A stretch of DNA of 64,000 bases from Ligilactobacillus ubinensis. Its GTDB lineage: Bacteria > Bacillota > Bacilli > Lactobacillales > Lactobacillaceae. The notes beneath the pieces are model-generated. The model searched no databases and was not told the DNA's origin. It saw only the letters and a list, made by a program, of their open reading frames with translations. Below, piece by piece: positions 58,994 through 64,000 of this stretch (the stretch's first letter is position 1; each line of letters begins with the position of its first letter). Location: contig NZ_JAIULA010000010.1 in assembly GCF_024160875.1 (NCBI RefSeq), positions 1-64,000 on the forward strand. The letters run 5' to 3'. Made by a program: the position numbers and the translations under genes.

Positions 58994-60673
58994 TTATTCA
59001 ACTGATATTAGATATGAATACACTGGTTGGTTTCCAGCATGAATTTCAACTTCAACATCTTCATCAATTTCTTCAACTGCATCCTTGATAGCAATAGCCT
59101 CTTGCTTAGAACCTTCTTCGCCATAAATAATTGTGATAATCTCACTATCTTCATCTAACATTTGCTTAACCATTTCAATAGCGGCATCTTTTTGCTTCAA
59201 ATTTGTAGCGACTATTTTTCCATCGACTATTCCCATATAATCGTCTTTTTTGATTTCGCGTCCCTCAATAGTTGTATCTCTCACGGCTATCGTTACTTGC
59301 CCTGATTTAACTCCATCAAGTTCAGAAAGCATTGCTTCTTTATTAGCAGCTAAATCTGCATCTTTATCAAAGCCTAGCATCGCAGATAAACCTTGCGTAA
59401 TCGTTGTAGTTGGAATAACTTCTACTGGCATCTCAGCCACTTGTGCTGCTTGTTTTGCAGCCATGAAAATATTTTTATTATTCGGTAAAATTAATACTTT
59501 TTTAGCATTTGTTTTTTTGATTGCATCTACTATGTCCTGTGTGCTAGGATTCATTGTTTGTCCACCACTTAAAATATAAGTAACACCCAAGCTCTTAAAT
59601 AATTGTGAAATACCTTCTCCAGAAGCGATTGCGATTACACCATAATCACCCGTTAAATCTTCATTAACTTGTACTTTATCATCTTCATCATGTTCTAAAA
59701 TTGTTTCATGCTGTAAGCGCATATTATCAACTTTAACTTTAATTAAAGATCCATATTCTTGCCCAAATGACAAAACTTCTCCTGGATGTTCTGTATGAAC
59801 ATGCACTTTAACAACTTCATCATCTGCAATTACTAATAAAGAATCACCTTTTTGTGCTAAATAATCACGAAAGCTATCATAATCAAATTGATGTTCCACT
59901 AGGCGCCCTGCACCTAAACGAACCATAATTTCTGTACAATAACCATATTTAATATCCTCTGTACTCAATTGGCTCTGGACACTTTTATGGTGTTCAGCAT
60001 TAACCATCTCATCCATTTCTACAACTGATGGTTGATGCATATCTTCTTTTCGCTCATTTCCAGTTAAAGCATCATAAAAACCTTGATAGACAAATGTTAA
60101 CCCCTGTCCACCTGAATCGACCACACCAACTTCTTTTAAAACAGGTAACAAATCTGGTGTGGTCTGCAAAGCTGCATCAGCAGCCTTATACGCAGCTTCC
60201 ATAACTACTATTACATCATCACTATTTTTAACAGCTTTTCTTGCTGCTTCAGCTGCCATTCTAGCCACCGTTAGAATTGTCCCTTCGGTTGGCTTCATAA
60301 CAGCTTTATAGGCTGTCTCTACCCCTGCAGATAAAGCCTGTGCTAAATCTTTAGCGTTAAGCGCATCTTTTTTTGCAACATTTTTACTAAAGCCACGAAA
60401 AATTTGAGATAAAATAACACCTGAATTACCTCGGGCCCCCATCAACAAACCTTTAGCAAGAAAATTAGCTAAACTTCCTACACTTGTTGTAGTAGCTTCA
60501 GATACGTATTTTTCCCCACTAGCTAATGATAAGCTCATATTCGTTCCGGTATCTCCATCTGGTACAGGAAATACATTGAGTGAGTTAATAAATTCCGCAT
60601 TACTACTTAATCTCTTCGAACTAACTGAAATCATCTTGCGAAATTCTGTTTCAGTAATTTTTGTAACTTTCAA
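58994..60673 (-). CDS. fakA: Fatty acid kinase FakA (YloV, DAK-domain)
   Basis: 559 residues from TTG 60673 (L-K-V-T-K-I, with AAGGAGG upstream). The longer frame would run through the ribosome site and is rejected. N-terminal DhaL-like kinase domain (about 10-200) with P-D-G-D-T-G-T-N-M-S and G-A-R-G-N-S-G-V, then a middle domain and a C-terminal FakB-like region. With FakB it phosphorylates exogenous fatty acids. Confidence 0.93.
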   Translation of the reverse strand: MKVTKITETEFRKMISVSSKRLSSNAEFINSLNVFPVPDGDTGTNMSLSLASGEKYVSEATTTSVGSLANFLAKGLLMGARGNSGVILSQIFRGFSKNVAKKDALNAKDLAQALSAGVETAYKAVMKPTEGTILTVARMAAEAARKAVKNSDDVIVVMEAAYKAADAALQTTPDLLPVLKEVGVVDSGGQGLTFVYQGFYDALTGNERKEDMHQPSVVEMDEMVNAEHHKSVQSQLSTEDIKYGYCTEIMVRLGAGRLVEHQFDYDSFRDYLAQKGDSLLVIADDEVVKVHVHTEHPGEVLSFGQEYGSLIKVKVDNMRLQHETILEHDEDDKVQVNEDLTGDYGVIAIASGEGISQLFKSLGVTYILSGGQTMNPSTQDIVDAIKKTNAKKVLILPNNKNIFMAAKQAAQVAEMPVEVIPTTTITQGLSAMLGFDKDADLAANKEAMLSELDGVKSGQVTIAVRDTTIEGREIKKDDYMGIVDGKIVATNLKQKDAAIEMVKQMLDEDSEIITIIYGEEGSKQEAIAIKDAVEEIDEDVEVEIHAGNQPVYSYLISVE

Positions 60674-60704
60674 AGCAAACTTTCCTCCTTGGTTCTCCAT
60701 GATT

Positions 60705-61067
60705 TTAATCTTCAATCACCCGCACGCCTTGCACAATGACGTTTACAGATTTTGCTGTTACTCCAAGCATGGATCCCAAATTATACTTGACTTTTTCTTG
60801 AACATTACGACAAACTTCTGAAATTTTGGTTCCATATCCGGCGATAATATAAACATCGATTGCTACACCTTCTTCTTCTTGGCGCACAACAACCCCCTTG
60901 GAATAGTTATCACGTTTTAATATTCCATTCAAATTATCTCGGATTTGGTTTTTACTTGCCATTCCAACAATTCCAAAGATTTCCGTAGCAGCACCGCCCA
61001 CAACAGTAGCAATAACATCGTTACTGATATCAATATTACCAAATTGATTTTGAATCTTCACAGCCAT
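60705..61067 (-). CDS. yloU: Asp23/Gls24-family protein (YloU)
   Basis: 120 residues. A-T-V-V-G-G-A-A-T-E-I-F-G-I-V-G-M-A near the start and V-N-V-I-V-Q-G-V-R at the end match Asp23/Gls24 envelope-stress proteins. Always before fakA in Firmicutes. The 280 nt between it and rpmB hold the divergent promoters and no gene. Confidence 0.92.
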   Translation of the reverse strand: MAVKIQNQFGNIDISNDVIATVVGGAATEIFGIVGMASKNQIRDNLNGILKRDNYSKGVVVRQEEEGVAIDVYIIAGYGTKISEVCRNVQEKVKYNLGSMLGVTAKSVNVIVQGVRVIED

Positions 61068-61348
61068 TAAACATAGCCTCCTTAGTTTTCCAGATAATCA
61101 TATTAATATTTTATCATAGTCCGTATTTAAAAAAAAGCTGACGTGCTTTTTGCCTAGACATCTTATAACTATATATACTTCAATTATAATAATACCAAAC
61201 CTACTTAATTTAGCAATATTTTTAACTGACAAGTATTTTTTCTTTACAGGTTTTTCTTGCATTTGCACGCTATCTATGATAATTTTATTTAGTGAGTGAG
61301 TAAAATAATTACTCAATAAATCTGTATTTGATTAGGAGGAAATTAATC

Positions 61349-61534
61349 ATGGCAAAAGATTTCATTACAGGCCGTAAAACAACTTTTGGCAAAAAACGTT
61401 CACACGCTTTAAACCAAACAAACCGTAGCTGGAAACCAAATTTGCAAAAGGTTCGTATCTTAGTTGATGGTAAGCCTAAAAGAGTTTGGGTTTCAACACG
61501 TGCATTAAAATCCGGTAAAGTTACTCGCGTTTAA
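61349..61534 (+). CDS. rpmB: Ribosomal protein L28
   Basis: 61 residues from ATG 61349 (AGGAGG upstream; the frame from 61328 is not used). [10 protein letters not shown] and W-K-P-N-L-Q-K-V are the bL28 pattern. Transcribed against the rest of the cluster, as in other Lactobacillales. Confidence 0.96.
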   Translation: MAKDFITGRKTTFGKKRSHALNQTNRSWKPNLQKVRILVDGKPKRVWVSTRALKSGKVTRV

Positions 61535-61560
61535 TTGCTAACTATTATTTTAATGAACAT

Positions 61561-61602
61561 ATAGGGTAGATTGACTATTATTTTCTCAATCTACCCTATT
61601 TC
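61561..61602. terminator. Bidirectional terminator between rpmB and thiN
   Basis: ATAGGGTAGATTGA and TCAATCTACCCTAT form a 14-bp perfect stem with T-rich ends on both strands. Ends rpmB and thiN. Confidence 0.85.
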
Positions 61603-61613
61603 TATGTTTCATT

Positions 61614-62273
61614 TTAATCAGTACTTTGAATTACACAAACAACTCCTGATGAGAAGCCAAATGTCCCTGTTGCTCCCATAAATTCATTACTAGCAAGCGA
61701 AACAGGTTCATTAAAATCAGTTTTAGTAAGTCGATATTTTTCATCTACTAACGTTAAACTTTTAACCGCTGTTAGTGGTATAAACGCTAGATATTTCTTA
61801 TCTAGCTCTTTTTCAATAATATAGGTTCCTGGTAAATAAAATCTAACGCTATTTTGACGATCAATTAACTCAATTTTAGGCGCAATTTTTTTAAATTCAT
61901 CTGCTAAAACAAAGAAAATATTAGACAGTAGGTGATCTAAGCGTCCACCTGTTGCACCATAGATTCTTATTACAGATGCATGTGGAAAATATTGATTACT
62001 TAATCGCACAGCTAATTGCGTGTCCGTATCATCTTTTTCAGAACGTGAACTAATGATTTTTTGACTCTTAATTTGTACTAAAAACTGCTCCGCATTATCT
62101 GAAGAATCAAAATCTCCAATTGATAAACTTGGATTTATTCCTATTCTACAAAGTGTTACCGCCCCATAATCTGCGCCTACCCACACATCAGGAGCTTTAG
62201 TTGACAATACAATTTGCGCAAAATTATCTGGTAATTGTTCTTTCGGTCCTCCAACTAAGATATTAATCTCCAT
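61614..62273 (-). CDS. thiN: Thiamine pyrophosphokinase
   Basis: 219 residues from ATG 62273. G-A-D-Y-G-A, G-D-F-D-S-S and G-A-T-G-G-R-L-D-H are the catalytic motifs of the family. Converts thiamine to thiamine diphosphate. Starts inside the end of rpe, so the two are coupled. Confidence 0.94.
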   Translation of the reverse strand: MEINILVGGPKEQLPDNFAQIVLSTKAPDVWVGADYGAVTLCRIGINPSLSIGDFDSSDNAEQFLVQIKSQKIISSRSEKDDTDTQLAVRLSNQYFPHASVIRIYGATGGRLDHLLSNIFFVLADEFKKIAPKIELIDRQNSVRFYLPGTYIIEKELDKKYLAFIPLTAVKSLTLVDEKYRLTKTDFNEPVSLASNEFMGATGTFGFSSGVVCVIQSTD

Positions 62274-62919
62274 TAATTTGTGCCGCCTCACGTAATATGG
62301 CTACCTGCTTAGTAGGATCTTGTGCATTAAAAACAAATGATCCCGCCACAGCTACTGTCGCTCCAACTGCGGCAACTTTTTTAATTGTTTGGTCGTTAAT
62401 TCCTCCATCTACTTCAATCTCATATTTATAACCATGTTGCGCTTTTAAGTGAGCAAGTTCTTTTACTTTACCAACTGTCTCTTCTAAGAAAGCCTGTCCA
62501 CCCATTCCTGGATCTACAGTCATTATTAAAACTTGATCTACCATACCTAAAACTTCTGTTATCGCTGTGATTGGTGTCCCCGGGTTAATAACAACCCCTG
62601 CTTTTGCGCTAGTTTTTTTTATATGACTTAACACGCGGTGAATATGCGGTGTTGCTTCAACATGAACTCCTATAATATCAGCACCTGCCTGAGCAAATGA
62701 ATCAATATACTTGTCTGGATTTTCAACCATTAAATGACAATCAAAAACTTGCTCAGAATGCTTACGTAATGCCTGTACAACATTAGCACCAAAGGTCAAA
62801 TCATCTACAAAGTGACCATCCATTATATCAATATGAAGATATTCTGCATTCGCTACCTTTTTTATATCTGTTTCTAAATTTGCAAAATCTGCACTTAAAA
62901 TTGATGGTGCAATTTTCAT
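62263..62919 (-). CDS. rpe: Ribulose-phosphate 3-epimerase
   Basis: 218 residues from ATG 62919 (AAGGAG 12 nt upstream; TTG 62925 is possible). TIM barrel with A-P-S-I-L-S-A-D-F, H-I-D-I-M-D-G-H-F-V and V-D-P-G-M-G-G-Q-A-F. Pentose phosphate pathway. Confidence 0.95.
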   Translation of the reverse strand: MKIAPSILSADFANLETDIKKVANAEYLHIDIMDGHFVDDLTFGANVVQALRKHSEQVFDCHLMVENPDKYIDSFAQAGADIIGVHVEATPHIHRVLSHIKKTSAKAGVVINPGTPITAITEVLGMVDQVLIMTVDPGMGGQAFLEETVGKVKELAHLKAQHGYKYEIEVDGGINDQTIKKVAAVGATVAVAGSFVFNAQDPTKQVAILREAAQINGD

Positions 62920-62937
62920 TTTCAATCGCTCCTTACT

Positions 62938-63822
62938 TTAATACTTTGGTTTTTGGTTCAAAATCATTTTATGAAATTGTAAGTAATTATCATATCGACT
63001 AGCAAGAATCTTCTCCTGAGTAACAGCATCTTTAACTGCACACTTAGGTTCATTTACATGTAAGCAACCTCTAAATTTACATTTTGCCGCTAGTCTTCGA
63101 AACTCAGGATAAAGCTTAGGTAATTCTTCTTTAGTTATTCCAAGAATATCAAAAGAAGAAAAGCCAGGCGTATCAGCTAATAAACTTTCCGCAATTGGCA
63201 ATAAAGTTGTCTTTCTCGTTGTATGTTTTCCGCGGCTTAATGCCTTTGAAATTTCGCCGGTATTTAAATTCAATTTTGGATCTAGTTTGTTAAGTAATGT
63301 TGATTTACCTGCACCTGTTTGCCCCATAAATACAACTATTTGTTTTTTTAATGCATCTAATAACCTAGCATAGCTAGTTTCTTCAAAATGCTCGCTATTC
63401 CAAAAAGTCTGATACAGTTGGTTATAATATTCTATAATTACTTGCATTTTTGAAGTCTCTGTATCATCCAATAAGTCAAATTTTGAAAAATACAAAATAG
63501 GCTTAATGTTATTCATCTCTAGCATTAATAGTTGTCTATCTAAAAGATTACTAGAAAATGTCGGCTCTATACACGCTGTTACCACAACAGCTGCATCTAC
63601 ATTAGCAACTGGAGGCCGAATTAATTCGTTTTTACGTGGATATATTTTTAATATATAACCTTCTTTTGGCTTATCAGCTTTTAAATCTACCCAATCCCCC
63701 ACTAATGGCGTTTTTCCTTTCTTTCGAAAGTTTCCTCGCGCTCGTGTTCGATATTCAATACCATCTTCTCCCATTACATCGTAATAACCGCTAAGAGATT
63801 GCCTAATTTGTCCTTTTACCAA
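62938..63822 (-). CDS. rsgA: Ribosome small subunit-dependent GTPase RsgA
   Basis: 294 residues. OB fold, circularly permuted GTPase with G-Q-T-G-A-G-K-S-T-L-L (about 171) and D-T-P-G-F, and a C-terminal zinc site C-K-F-R-G-C-L-H-x6-C. Late 30S maturation. Confidence 0.95.
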   Translation of the reverse strand: MVKGQIRQSLSGYYDVMGEDGIEYRTRARGNFRKKGKTPLVGDWVDLKADKPKEGYILKIYPRKNELIRPPVANVDAAVVVTACIEPTFSSNLLDRQLLMLEMNNIKPILYFSKFDLLDDTETSKMQVIIEYYNQLYQTFWNSEHFEETSYARLLDALKKQIVVFMGQTGAGKSTLLNKLDPKLNLNTGEISKALSRGKHTTRKTTLLPIAESLLADTPGFSSFDILGITKEELPKLYPEFRRLAAKCKFRGCLHVNEPKCAVKDAVTQEKILASRYDNYLQFHKMILNQKPKY

Positions 63823-63897
63823 ATAATTGACCTACCTTTCTCATCACAGTTTACTAAAATTTTAACGATTGTGCCAGTTAAATACCAAAATTATAAA

Positions 63898-63976
63898 AAA
63901 AGAAGTATTTGTCTCAACCAATCTAAAAAAATTATTTTTCAAATTAAAGTTGAGATTAAAATACTTCTTTATCACT
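63898..63976. terminator. Terminator-like long hairpin upstream of rsgA
   Basis: AAGAAGTATTT...AAATACTTCTT with an inner TCTCAAC/GTTGAGA and T-runs on both strands. On the minus strand it would end the gene to the right of the window, usually prkC. Positions 63977-64000 are too short to judge. Confidence 0.65.
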
Positions 63977-64000
63977 TACTTAACTACGTTTATATTAATG

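Overview
The window is a low-GC Firmicutes chromosome segment, most likely Lactobacillaceae (Ligilactobacillus or a near relative; the genus is not proven). The right third, about 45.4-64 kb, is the classic Gram-positive housekeeping cluster on the minus strand: rsgA, rpe, thiN, [rpmB on plus], asp23-like yloU, fakA/yloV, recG, plsX, acpP, rnc, smc, ftsY, ylxM, ffh, rpsP, khpA, rimM, trmD, rplS. The left 45 kb is one apparently intact temperate siphovirus prophage, inserted so that its integrase gene converges on the 3' end of rplS. The right end lies between 45301 and about 45400. I could not find the matching left attachment site, which is probably outside the window.

Prophage layout. A divergent switch sits at 36.8-36.98 kb, with 13-bp palindromic operators between cro (minus) and a short CI-type repressor (plus). 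To the right on the plus strand is the lysogeny arm: repressor, ImmA-type metallopeptidase, a membrane-anchored Mrr-like nuclease, a zinc-ribbon membrane protein, a Ser/Ala-rich lipoprotein, small proteins, two Abi_2 (AbiD/AbiF-type) HEPN proteins, and the integrase. To the left on the minus strand is the lytic arm: antirepressor, HTH proteins, RecT, PD-(D/E)XK exonuclease, HNH nuclease, replication initiator with internal iterons, DnaC-type loader, many tiny ORFs, ArpU-type late regulator, terminases, portal, a phage-encoded Prp protease, minor head protein, scaffold, capsid, connectors, tail tube, frameshifted tail chaperones, a 1829-residue tape measure, tail-tip protein, XhlA, holin and a GH25 lysin. 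Morons with their own transcription signals are inserted at several points: a HEPN protein at the far left, a two-TM protein beside the terminase genes, and a TspO homologue on the opposite strand.

Most interesting. (1) In the lysogeny arm each Abi_2 HEPN gene is preceded by a compact promoter, small RNA and perfect terminator hairpin. The start codon lies 0-5 nt behind the U-run and there is no Shine-Dalgarno. This is the architecture of the abiF-type RNA/HEPN toxin systems, here in two divergent copies about 1.7 kb apart. A third terminator-ended small RNA lies 2.2 kb upstream, and a third HEPN protein sits at the other end of the prophage. (2) The phage encodes a Prp-like cysteine protease, and both its scaffold and its tail-tube protein start with an L27-type Prp cleavage motif. 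(3) A U UUU UUC slippery site fuses the two tail-assembly chaperones. (4) Two unidentified structured RNA regions (34.72-35.06 kb and 26.69-26.94 kb) do not fit any gene. (5) Several tiny ORFs, a frameshifted zinc-ribbon gene and an XRE gene without a start codon show ongoing decay and turnover of the early region.
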